Origin: Exophiala sp. HKRS030
Taxonomy: Eukaryota; Ascomycota; Eurotiomycetes; Chaetothyriales; Herpotrichiellaceae
Direction: 5' to 3'
Length of the DNA: 64,000 nucleotides
NCBI GenBank assembly: GCA_023897205.1
Contig: JAHWDD010000005.1
Span: 2,542,001-2,606,000, forward strand
A program made the position numbers and the translations under genes. The notes beneath the pieces were generated by a model, which made no database searches, was not told the DNA's origin, and saw only the letters and a list, made by a program, of their open reading frames with translations. Below, piece by piece: positions 54,739 through 64,000 of the stretch; the stretch's first letter is position 1, and every line of letters starts with the position of its first letter.

Positions 54739-56413
54739 AAAGGTGCGCTCAGGCCGAGGCTCAAGATGCTAAGATGTTGAATGCTCGTTGGGGTGCAAGG
54801 TTGACGGGAGATCGAACCCCTGATCGTCATGACAATGATGTGGGAAGATTAACAATACAATTTAAGTTCAGCTACGGATAAGCACGAGTACAGGGTCAAG
54901 ATTGATATCACTGTGTAGGATAGTATAGTATCTAGGTCATGCCTGCTCATGATTTACTGTACAACGTCGGTAGAATTCCAGCGGGAGGCTGTGCAACAAG
55001 ACGTGCACAGTCCGCGCCGCTTCTCCAGACTTCGACGACCCGAAAGTCGTACTTGTACAATATTACATCAGACTCATGACTTGAAAAATTAATGGATCTA
55101 AATGGAATATTGAGTTTGTGTTAACTGGGGCTTCTATACTATGTTTCTTGGTGATACCCAACACCAGGTGAGTTGGTAACCAGAACCTGCCCAGACTTGG
55201 GTGTGTCGATGACGTGAGCGGCTTGTTGCTTCGACGACGAGCTTCAAGCCACTTTGGGTCAATGCCACCAACTTGTCCCCTGCATCGCGAGCAGTTATTA
55301 AGCCAGCATTGTGCCCATCCATATTTTCCTGGAACTGTTGTAATTCATCATTACAATCTACAAAGCACGAAGCTACTACGAGTACGACACGAGCCAAGAA
55401 GAGCCCTGGAAAACACATCACTTTTACATCCCTACCTAGCTACTATTGTACAGCTTCAAGCTTCTCTAGCCCGACTTTATCTTTTGTGTACCTGCGCCCA
55501 TTAAGATTCACCCAATTCTTCCCAACTCTTTGCAACCCTCTTCCACGTCACATTTCCAGTCTGGTAAGTCGAGCTTCCTTTTGCCATGAGTCCCATGTAC
55601 AGTACTGTTGTGTGTCTGATGGTGGGCCTTGTCAATGACGTTGCTGTGTGGGCGGCCCCATCTTATCGCCCTCCGGAGTCCTTGTACCAAATATCAGCAT
55701 CATTAACCGGCCTGATGAGACACCATCATTATTGACAGCTCAATATTTTGTACACACCATGTGCATTATTTATTGAAGCACATGCCCAGAGTCAATTGGA
55801 CGGATGACGGGGGCCACTAGCAGCTGGAAATATGCAGCGCGCGCGCATGTGAGATGCTAGCAAGCTCCGAGGCAGCTGGGCCTGCGTGGTGCATGGACGT
55901 CGACCGGGGCTGTGGCTGGGGACGCATCTCTAAGCTGGGTCGGGGCCTTGACCAGGGGAACGTTAAACCTACTAGGCTCACTAGACCCGTTCTACAAGCA
56001 ATGATCCAGGTGCCAACCAGCTCCCTTATCGCTTGTGGTGCCGCCTAGTGAGCCTATGGGGTGCCCTGTGCTTTGTCTCCCGCATCCATCCGGCACGTCA
56101 TCAATCCACACAAGCAAACCACTGCGGCCACCTTCGTCCTTCACCTCACAATCTGTCTCACACCTTGGTTGCCGTCATTTCCAAGTCTATTATCCCCTTC
56201 GTTTCTTTTTCATCCCTACACTCCTATCACCGTTGCTACTGTTACGAGCCTACAGCAACGCCTCAAGCTCCCACGCTAACACTGTGTCTTGCGCACTCAG
56301 ACTTCCTTGCAACCTCAAACCTGAAACTGTGCTCTGCTCTGCTCAATTGACCCGAGTACGAGCCCCGCCTCCTCTCACTACACCATCTTACCGCACCACT
56401 ACATCCTCTCACG
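54739..56413. other. Long intergenic region
   Basis: 1.7 kb between the EZH2-type gene and PIL1. The last 400 bp before PIL1 is pyrimidine-rich leader-like DNA. A B-box-like GGGGTTCGATC on the minus strand near 54814-54824 has no matching tRNA (see rejected). No gene supported. Confidence 0.5.
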
Positions 56414-57634
56414 ATGCATCGCACATACTCTATGCGCCAGTCTCGCGCTCCTACAGCTTCTCAGATTGAGAATCCTCCGCCGCCACCGTCCTCCACAAAG
56501 AGCGGCCGCCTGTTCGGTCGAGGAAACTTTGGTATGTCTGGCCACTACTTGTCGCACAACCTGGTCTGACACCCGCAATAGGACATGCTTTTAGGAAAGG
56601 AACCGCTGGTGCCTTTGGCCCAGATCTCGCCAAGAAGCTCTCACAGCTCGTCAAGATGGAGAAGAACGTCATGCGCAGCATGGAGCTTGTAGGGAGAGAA
56701 CGAATGGAAGTTGCTGTAAGTTTCCCCTTCCAAGATCCACACCCTCACGCATAGAACCCTCGTACTGATTGCTTGCTCAGCAACAACTTTCCTTGTGGGG
56801 TGAAGGCTGCGACGAGGATGTTAGCGATGTCACTGACAAGCTCGGCGTCCTCATCTACGAAATGGGCGAACTGGAAGACCAATTCGTCGACCGATATGAC
56901 CAATACCGCGTGACCATCAAGTCCATTCGTAATATCGAGGCTTCCGTCCAGCCTTCCCGAGACCGCAAGCAGAAGATCACCGATCAAATTGCGCAACTCA
57001 AGTACAAAGAACCCAACAGTCCCCGCATTGTGGTCCTCGAGCAGGAACTCGTCCGCGCCGAAGCCGAGTCGCTCGTCGCTGAGGCCCAGCTTTCCAACAT
57101 CACTCGCGAAAAGCTCAAGGCTGCCTTCACTTACCAATTCGATGCTATCCGTGAACACTGTGAAAAGGTGGCCATCATTGCTGGATACGGAAAACATTTG
57201 CTTGAATTGGTTGACGACACCCCTGTTACTCCTGGCGAGACCCGTCAAGCCTATGATGGTTACGAGGCTTCCAAGGCCATCATCCAGGATTGCGAAGACG
57301 CCCTGACAAACTGGGTCACGTCACGAGCTCAAGTCAAGCCGAAGCTTTCCACTCGTTCCCGAAACCTGAGCCAGAGAAGAAAGAACTCTGCCAAGCGCGA
57401 AGGTGGCGTGGACCTGGCCAGTCAAGATCAACCAATGAAGGATGATCGCGATAGCTGGGTTCCTGCTGGTCAGCATGGAGAGTATGAGCAAGAGGAGGAC
57501 GACGAGGAGGAAGAAGAGGAAGCGGAGGAGGAGCACCATGCCGGTACAAATGGTGAGTCCATTACAAGCCGTGACATTGAGACAAACCGGATGTGCTAAC
57601 GTCATTACCAGGCCAACATCAAGTCCCTGCCTAA
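56414..57634 (+). CDS. PIL1: Eisosome core component PIL1/LSP1, four exons
   Basis: Exons 56414-56531, 56582-56715, 56781-57552 and 57612-57634; about 348 residues. The N-terminus MHRTYSMRQSRAPTASQ, the GRLFGRGNFGHAFRKGTAGAFGPDLAKKL block, and the BAR-domain helices (KLGVLIYEMGELEDQFVDRY, SIRNIEASVQPSRDRK, LVRAEAESLVAEAQL, AFTYQFDAIREHCEKVAII) are those of the Pil1/Lsp1 family. The membrane-curving BAR dimer assembles eisosomes under plasma-membrane furrows. The C-terminal tail is strongly acidic (EEDDEEEEEEAEEE) and ends in a tiny last exon (GQHQVPA). The start fits the conserved N-terminal phospho-site region. A SUR7-family gene lies 2.3 kb downstream on the same strand. Confidence 0.95.
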
Positions 57635-59933
57635 ATGAAAACATCGATGGCGACCCTTTGTCGTTCCCGTCGGGAAAATTACAGTTGACGCTTGGATGAA
57701 TGCTGAAGAGATGATGTTAATCGGAGAGGCAAATACCCAGCTGAACATTGGATGGCGCAGGCAGGTGTGCATTCGTCATTGCGCAATAGGTAATTGAGAC
57801 ATGTACGATTTGAGACTGAGTTTTTGGGACCGGAGTGTGTGAGAGTTGGTGAACCATTTCCTCACGTGGACTTGTACCGCGATCTTTTCTCTCTCACTTC
57901 CAAGCAAGTCAGCGATTCCAAGATCAAGACCAGCATACAAGAGTCGATTTGCGCGATGGAGAGTAGAAGAAGGAACAAAAGGATACACGCGAACAAAGGA
58001 ACACGAGTCAGGTTTGTTTAGTACTGTAGTCAGTTGATAGCCATAATGAAATAATGGAAGCAGAGTTTTTTGAGTGTACGTGGACCTGTGGCTGAATATC
58101 TCTTGAAACTCCTCCTTCGTGGTGAGCATGACGGAGTATTTGGTCGTGATATGACGAAAATCCACGTACGTCGTGTGTGTGTGTGTGTATGTACGTGTCT
58201 ACGAACGTCCGAAGTAGGAGTAATACAGTCACCACCTCTGGCGGTACCTTTGCGGTGCGATTGCGCGTCAACCAAAGGTACCTACGTATATGTTACCTTT
58301 ACCTTGTAGATCATTTGCAGTTTCTCCATACAAAGTTGCCCGTTGTATGGCTTAACGAGTATGTAAAAGGTATATCCGGGGGGGGGGATTATTAGGCGAG
58401 AATTGATGGATGATCGATCAGGCACATGGCCCTCATGCAGCTAAACAATAATACGGTACTTGGTAAGAAGGCTCTATTAATAGATGCATGCAGTAAGTAC
58501 ATACACCACCCGTGCAATCAGCAGCTGACTGTTTTCTTTTTGGAGATTGTCCGGAGTGCTCTATACAGTAGTACGAGTACAAAGTAGATCTGAGAAGATT
58601 TCAAGTTGTATTTCGTCGATGGTCTTTTTCAGAAAGTAATTGCTGAAGCAATGTCCAGAGTCCAGCGATTCTTACTACAGATGGACGATGTCCTCGTCGC
58701 TGCAAGTCATGTCACTGACCGGCTACTACAAACGCCGGTCACAAGAGATGGTTTTGTGGGAGCATTAGTCTTAGAAAATGCGTCATCTGAATAGTTGTTG
58801 CGTATACTCCCAAGAAAGCATGATTCCTCACTCAAGACAAATACTGGATCTGAGGTGTGGCACCGATTCGTATCGAGATCTCGACAGTCATTTGGTCAGG
58901 TGGCCCAGAGAAGCGGAAGATGGAGATGGACAACTGTACAGGAAATCGATGTGTTGGGTTTCAGCCACAGCGAATTCGTCTGCGCCGCTTCATTCTATAC
59001 GAATAGCGGTGACAAGCAAAAGGTGTTACGACTATTATTACTCCGTATTGTGTGCGTAAACGAACGAGGCACCAGCTGAGCCACTTGCTACGACGACTGT
59101 GCCACTTACTTGGGCCTCATGCTCTACCACTGGGGTTTTAAGGGAGTTTTATACAAATAGTGAGTGACCATGTTCTTGTCTGATCAATATTTCCAACCAC
59201 AGTGAAGTGTGTCACTTCTTTCGTTATTCTACAAGACACAGACTTCTTACTTCGACAATTCCATCTCGACGAGATTTGATCTCTCATAAACCCTTCGTTC
59301 ATCGGCCCATCTCAGCTCCCACACAGCCTAAAAAGAGATCCGTCTTGTTTGCTTCGCCTACGGCTGCGGCTACTTTGGTATCATACCAGGGACCCCAAGG
59401 ACATACAATACCTCCCTACAGTTACTAGTAGTGGCCTAAATAATAAGGCTGTGGCCCAGTTGGATCTTCTCTATTAGTCCCAAACCGCGGCGGACCCTTC
59501 AAGTGCTTACGGCCCCCCAAACTTCAGCAAACGATTTACTATTATTACGGAGTCAGGACAGAAAAAGCGACCAATTCTTATTGTGTTAATTCCCAGTCTG
59601 CGATTCCCTTTCTCACCATTTCCTCTACAAGACTACCTATTCCGAATAACAATATCAGTCTGCACAACTTGCATCAATATCGATCGATCTTCTCATCACC
59701 CACTGTCATTTCCCTTGACAACGTCTTAACCACCTACTGACCTACGTCTTCCACCGACCTGTTCCCCGCACGATTCTCAGCCGCAACCCAAACGTTTGAC
59801 ATTCTCTCAAAAAAGACCGCTGCAGTCAGCAGGACTGATCAGGACGAAGGTATCTTTGGTGTGAGATCGACTGGACTGAAAAAGCAAATCATATTCTCAG
59901 TGCCCTGGCAAGGGTCATCACATCACCATCATC
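57635..59933. other. Long intergenic region between PIL1 and SUR7
   Basis: 2.3 kb with a GT microsatellite (about 58173-58188), a G-run near 58379-58388 and TACTCCGTA near 59039-59047. Short frames on both strands show no family features. The 500 bp before SUR7 is pyrimidine-rich with ATG-poor leader character. A non-coding RNA cannot be excluded; none is recognised. Confidence 0.5.
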
Positions 59934-60988
59934 ATGGTCTCAGCGGGCCGAGTGTGCTGTATCACAGCTCCATTCCTCCTCTCCATTGCCGTCCTGGTAT
60001 GTCTAGTACTGGTATTCCTAGCTGGTACACATGACCGGAATAACACTCTTGACGACCTATACTTTCTCAAGGTAAGCATTTGCCCCGTCCTCGCTTCTGT
60101 GCATGAGGCACGACAGCTAACATACTGTATCCGTAACAGATTGACCTGCGGAACATAACCCTCACCTCGTCCGCCAATTTATTAGGTGATGGCAACTCCA
60201 ACAACGAGACCGTCCTGGGCGGTGCCCTTCAAGCTGCCAAACAATCTCTGGGCCTGAAAGACTTTTACACTGTCTACCTTCGAAACTATTGTAGCTGGAA
60301 CGGCGATGACACCTACGCCAACTGCACCAGCCCCAAAGCATACTTTTGGTTCAACCCGATCGAGGTCTGGGGGTTGAACGACACAGGCATCGACGTGGAC
60401 GATTACCTCCCCAAGTCCTTCCGCCATGGTCTGGACGTGTACCACGACGCCAGCAAAGCCATCTTCTACTTGTACGTCATTGCACTCTCGGCCACGTCCG
60501 TCACGTTGTTGGTCGGCATCTCCGCCATCTTTTCCCGTTGGGGATCGTTTTTCACGACCTTTTGCGCGGCGGCCATGGCCGTCCTCATTCTCGGCGCCAG
60601 CGTCACGGTGACGGCAGTGTACGCCATCGTCAAGGGTGCTCTGAACGAGACATTGAAGAAGGATTACGGCATCAAGTCGACCGTCGGCACCAGGGTGTTG
60701 AGCGTGACGTGGATAGGAACGGCGTTTGCGCTGGGTGCGGGATTCTTCTGGCTTCTCAGCGTGTGTTGTTGCAGTGGCAGAAGTCCGTACAACCCTGCCA
60801 GCCGCGAGGCGAGACGGACGAGGGCCGAAAAGACACCCTACACGTACGAACGTGTCGGTAGCCCGTACTTGGGCCCGAGTGATCAGCAGAGTGTGCCGTT
60901 GAACACCTTCGGACCGAGACCACCTAGCTTTGCACCACAGCCTCAACATGGTACGGCGTATGAGCCATTCAGACCACAGCAGGTGTGA
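59934..60988 (+). CDS. SUR7/PalI-family eisosome membrane protein, two exons
   Basis: Exons 59934-60071 and 60140-60988; about 328 residues. The first membrane segment (CCITAPFLLSIAVLVCLVLVF) is followed by a large extracytoplasmic loop with DFYTVYLRNYCSWNGDD and YANCTSPKAYFWFNP, matching the Sur7 family cysteine motif (Tyr-Cys, then a second Cys). Three more membrane segments follow (IFYLYVIALSATSVTLLVGI, FFTTFCAAAMAVLILGASVT, RVLSVTWIGTAFALGAGFFW) before a cytosolic Pro-rich tail. Claudin-like topology. It sits in plasma-membrane MCC patches above eisosomes. Several N-x-S/T sequons lie in the first loop. Neighbour PIL1 acts at the same structure. Confidence 0.9.
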
Positions 60989-61446
60989 GCGGGGGTTTCT
61001 GGTTACGACCTTTCAGAGCTAGCAAGCGGGAACGGGACCCATCGTCTTTTCGTCTTTTGGTTTCTTGGTGACGGAGACAACCTTAACTATCTAAGCGGAC
61101 AGGTATTGGCTTGTCTCCTCGGTATTGGAATAGGCGTTGGACAAGGTGCCTTGGGGACTTGAATATGAGCGTGCATGAGCGGCTGTTCTTTTCTTTTGGT
61201 GACGGGCAACGGGATATGCCAAAACGAGAACAAAATTGACTTGATCACAATACGCGCGTCCAGACAATTATTATGAATGACCAATGATCAATGAAGTGAA
61301 TTATTGTTTTTTTTTGTTTCTCGAACGGAAAGTCTTGCGGAGGTCGTTTGTGAGTTCCATGAATCATAACCCAAACCCTCTCCTCTCGGCCCTTTACTGA
61401 ACACATGGATGCTCCTCTCCTCCCGCCACATGTTGTCCCATCTGCC
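60989..61446. other. Convergent 3' region
   Basis: 458 bp between SUR7-like (+) and the alpha/beta hydrolase (-); a T/A-rich patch near 61300-61320; no gene seen. Confidence 0.45.
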
Positions 61447-62455
61447 TCACGGCCAAAACCTCTCCTCTGCCTTTTTGAAACACGCCATGGCGTTCCCGCT
61501 GAACTCGTCGGGGTATTCGTTGTTGCAGGCGTGGGCTCCCTTGGTGACCACCCACTCTGCGCCGTCGATCAGATCGCACAACTCTTTTGACTGGCAATGG
61601 GGGATCAATCCGTCCTTCTCGCCGACGAGGACAAAGACGCTCGTCGGGTGTACGTCGGTCGCGGCTTCTTGTGTGTTTGTTGCCGCCGCCCCGAGCCTAC
61701 CCACCCAGCCTCGACTGTCAAAGGTCATGATCACGTTCAACTGGGCCAGGTATGCCGGTAGACCCATTTCCTCGTCCGCGTCGTTCATCATCCCCTCCAT
61801 GGTCGCCAGGAAGCCTTGTTGTTTTGGGTCGGAGAACCATTCGGGCGTGAAACACCACAGGAGAACCTCACGGCAGGCGTCCGCCACCGACATCTTCGTG
61901 GCCATGTCCCTCCACAAGGAAAACATCCGGGTACAAAAAGGTCCGGGGTCGGCGTAGGTACAGGCCAGGGTCAAGGACATGAGTTCGTCCGGTCTGACTC
62001 GGTCGTCGTCGTCGTCGTCGACGTCGTCGTCCTCGATCCCACCACCTTGTTTTTGCGAAATTGGAGAGTGATTACCGTACATCGAGGCGTAAGATTGTGC
62101 AATCATACCACCCATGGATATGCCCAAGATGTGATAACGTGGGAGTCCCAAAGTTTTGACCACCGCCCCTCAAATCGGACGCCATGTCCTCGGCGGTCCA
62201 TTTCACGTCGTCCTCGGTGGCCGGCCTCGACGACAGACCGACCCCGCGATTGTCGTACGTCAGGACCGAATAACCGGCCTTGACGAAGGCCTTGATCTGA
62301 TCCTCCCATATCACTTGCGTGTCCCCCAGGCCACTGATCAAGATCACCCATATACCCAAATCCTCGGGCCCGGCTTTGGTCTCGAGGGACCCGGGATCCC
62401 ACTTGTGGATGGTATAGTTGATGCTCAAGGTAGGGGAGATTTTGACAACCTGCAT
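61447..62455 (-). CDS. Alpha/beta hydrolase, interrupted by an apparent +1 frameshift
   Basis: Two overlapping frames on the minus strand together make one family-typical protein. The first runs from ATG 62455 (SINYTIHKWD, WVILISGLGDTQVIWEDQI, VLTYDNRGVGLSSRP, WTAEDMASDLR). The second continues from about 62165 (VKTLGLPRYHILGISMGGMI) to the stop at 61447. The nucleophile elbow GISMGG and the late catalytic-type His (TKGAHACNNEYP) are both in the second frame. No intron fits; the shift coincides with a run of four C on the plus strand (62166-62169), so one extra base there explains it. A poly-Asp insert (DDDVDDDDDD) follows the elbow. Either a sequencing/assembly error or a recent pseudogene. 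Substrate unknown. Confidence 0.75.
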
Positions 62456-63136
62456 GGTTTCGGTGGGGTCTTGCTCTTTCTTTTTTTTTTAAAAAAAAAG
62501 GAATGAAAACAATGAAAAAAAAAGCTCGAGACCAAAGAGTTTTGAATGGAGAAAAGAAAAGCAAAAGAAGTGAAACAAAAGGGAAGTGCTCAAGTGATGT
62601 CCTGATGGATGCTCTTCTGCTCTCTTAGTTTTTAAATTCGCTGGATAGGACAGATGGGAGATGGAGGTAAACTATGTACTCAGCAGTCTTTTCCCTCCAC
62701 GTCAAGCTTGATTTCGAGGGAGGTGGTACAAAGACTTGGATAGACTGTGTCACCTACTTGTGAGCTTACTATTGAATCAAGCTGGTTGTTGAGTTGAAAT
62801 GAATTGAGATACGGGGGTACGGATATGAGGTAGTTCAGATAAGTCGATGACTAACCAACCAACTTTGTAGAAACCCCCCACTCCTTGAACTCCCCCCAGC
62901 CTCATACGTGTACAGCCTTGTCTCTCTACCTACTACATAAGGGTAGTCGATATTACAATAATGTGGGAATACAAAAGGACTTGACCATCTAACCTGCCTT
63001 GGTCGTACACAGTACACAGTTACAAATCTAGTTCATGGCGTTTCATGTCATCGTTGGCTCTCTTCTTTCTTTCCCCCAACAATAACAAAACATCTCGAAA
63101 CCATTCTCGAAATTGCTCTCTCGTTCACTTGCATTC
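62456..63136. other. Intergenic region with homopolymer runs
   Basis: 681 bp with T and A runs of about nine (around 62482-62500) next to the hydrolase start. It holds the hydrolase promoter and the 3' region of the GT32 gene. No gene seen. Confidence 0.45.
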
Positions 63137-64000
63137 TCATCTGTGGTTGTTCTTTTCCCTTTCTTCATCGTAATTCAAATGATCGACATTGTTCTCGTCA
63201 TGACCTTCTCCGGACCAGGTGTGACTCCAGTAGGTGATTGTGTAACTGGGCCAGTGATCCGTGGCCAGGAGCAATTTACACCGTTGGGCGGAAAAGGACC
63301 GTCTCGTCGCCCAGCAGACATCCCGGACCGCCTCGCCGTCCCGCTGCCACGAGTAGGGGAAGATGTACTGGAACGGGAGGACCTCGACCGAGTGGGCCAG
63401 GCCCCTCCGTGGGGTGAACTGTTTCGCCGTCGGGTTCTTGGACACGTACTTGTCGATCCTCTCCCCCGCGAACCTGCCGTCCTCGCTCCGGTACTCGTTG
63501 ATCTTGTCGAAGAGCACCGCGGGTCCGGTGGTGTCCTCCGGCCCTCCGCTCGTACCCTCGTGCATGGTCTTCACGACGTGCTCGAGAATGAGGAGGAAAA
63601 AGGGGTGGCCGGGGGTCGAAGCCATCCACGCGTTCGGGATCGAGTTGGGTTCGCCCGTGTCCACGCCCATCCTGCCGAAGAAGGCCTTTCGACCGTTCTT
63701 CTGAAGGTTGTACGTCGACACCGGTCTCGGTTTCGCGTGGGAAACCGTCGAGACATTGTACGTCTTGAACAAGTCGTCCGACGGTCGAAGGCATTCGACG
63801 TCAAGATCTGCATAGACACTGGGGTACGCCGTCAGTTTCTCTTTTAGCCTAGCCGTAGGACGTTTTACATGGTACATGCCCGCGGCCGGGGGGGGAGGGA
63901 GAGGTGGGAAATGGGTTTTCTTCAACTCCTTACCCTCCAAACATGTACATGTACAAATTCCGCACCAGGTCCGCTTTATATATGACACCGGGGAGAGCTT
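63137..64000 (-). CDS. GT32-type glycosyltransferase (OCH1/IPC mannosyltransferase-like), partial at right edge
   Basis: Two exons visible: 63934 to the window edge (5' part missing) and 63818-63137, with a 115-bp intron. Across the splice the protein reads KADLVRNLYMYMFGGVYADL then DVECLRP, the family core with its D-x-D (Asp-Leu-Asp) nucleotide-sugar/Mn-binding motif. Later parts include NSIPNAWMASTPGHPFFLLI, TTGPAVLF and SVEVLPFQYIFPYSW, normal for fungal GT32. The visible portion is about 250 residues; the N-terminal membrane anchor should lie beyond the window. It probably transfers a hexose (mannose) to glycan or sphingolipid in the Golgi. The coding DNA is very GC-rich (about 63300-63700). 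Confidence 0.88.
   Translation of the reverse strand, partial: KLSPVSYIKRTWCGICTCTCLEGKELKKTHFPPLPPPPAAGMYHVKRPTARLKEKLTAYPSVYADLDVECLRPSDDLFKTYNVSTVSHAKPRPVSTYNLQKNGRKAFFGRMGVDTGEPNSIPNAWMASTPGHPFFLLILEHVVKTMHEGTSGGPEDTTGPAVLFDKINEYRSEDGRFAGERIDKYVSKNPTAKQFTPRRGLAHSVEVLPFQYIFPYSWQRDGEAVRDVCWATRRSFSAQRCKLLLATDHWPSYTITYWSHTWSGEGHDENNVDHLNYDEEREKNNHR

Noticed and set aside
54806..54835. B-box-like GGGGTTCGATC on the minus strand, suggesting a tRNA
   Set aside because: No D-arm with the GG pair, no pairing acceptor stem and no foldable anticodon stem upstream; probably chance.

Overview
The window reads as nuclear DNA of a filamentous ascomycete (Pezizomycotina). Genes are compact, carry short introns of about 42-120 bp with GT-AG (one GC-AG) borders, lie about 0.3-2 kb apart on both strands, and include fungus-specific families (Zn2Cys6 regulators, PIL1 and SUR7 eisosome proteins, FUSC/ArAE-type transporter, GT32 transferase). 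An EZH2-type PRC2 methyltransferase is present, which argues against Aspergillus-like lineages; a black-yeast type Eurotiomycete (Chaetothyriales) is my guess from gene style only. Exon borders below were worked out by hand from splice consensus and family continuity.

Layout. 0-5 kb: a truncated RWDD2-like reading frame, an SDR and a monocarboxylate-type MFS transporter. 5.6-9.7 kb: mitoribosomal protein mL59, divergent from splicing factor PRP39, then a small ABM-fold protein. 11-24 kb: a small unknown protein, a minisatellite, then a carbohydrate-flavoured block: PhyH dioxygenase, Gfo/Idh/MocA oxidoreductase, GH2 beta-mannosidase, a Zn2Cys6 regulator and a divergently transcribed sugar porter. 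25-36.5 kb: a two-module ABM-like protein, DEAD-box helicase PRP28, a second Zn2Cys6 regulator, a bZIP factor and a large FUSC/ArAE membrane protein. 36.8-45 kb: kinetochore scaffold SPC7/KNL1, ribosomal protein uS17 (RPS11) and an Old Yellow Enzyme-type oxidoreductase. 45.8 kb: tRNA-Val(UAC) with a very short intron. 46-54.7 kb: WDR6/RTT10-type WD40 protein, divergent from a 1488-residue EZH2-type SET methyltransferase. 56.4-61 kb: PIL1 and SUR7, two eisosome components. 61.4-64 kb: an alpha/beta hydrolase with an apparent frameshift and a partial GT32 glycosyltransferase running off the right edge.

Most notable: (1) the EZH2-type protein contains a perfectly spaced Zn2Cys6 cysteine cluster plus a SUMO-interaction-like motif in its long N-terminal region, an architecture I do not know as described; (2) the 12-24 kb block looks like a candidate glycoside/mannoside-use gene cluster with its own regulator and transporter; (3) the tRNA-Val has a 7-nt intron; (4) PRP39 has a 364-bp intron holding a candidate poison exon.
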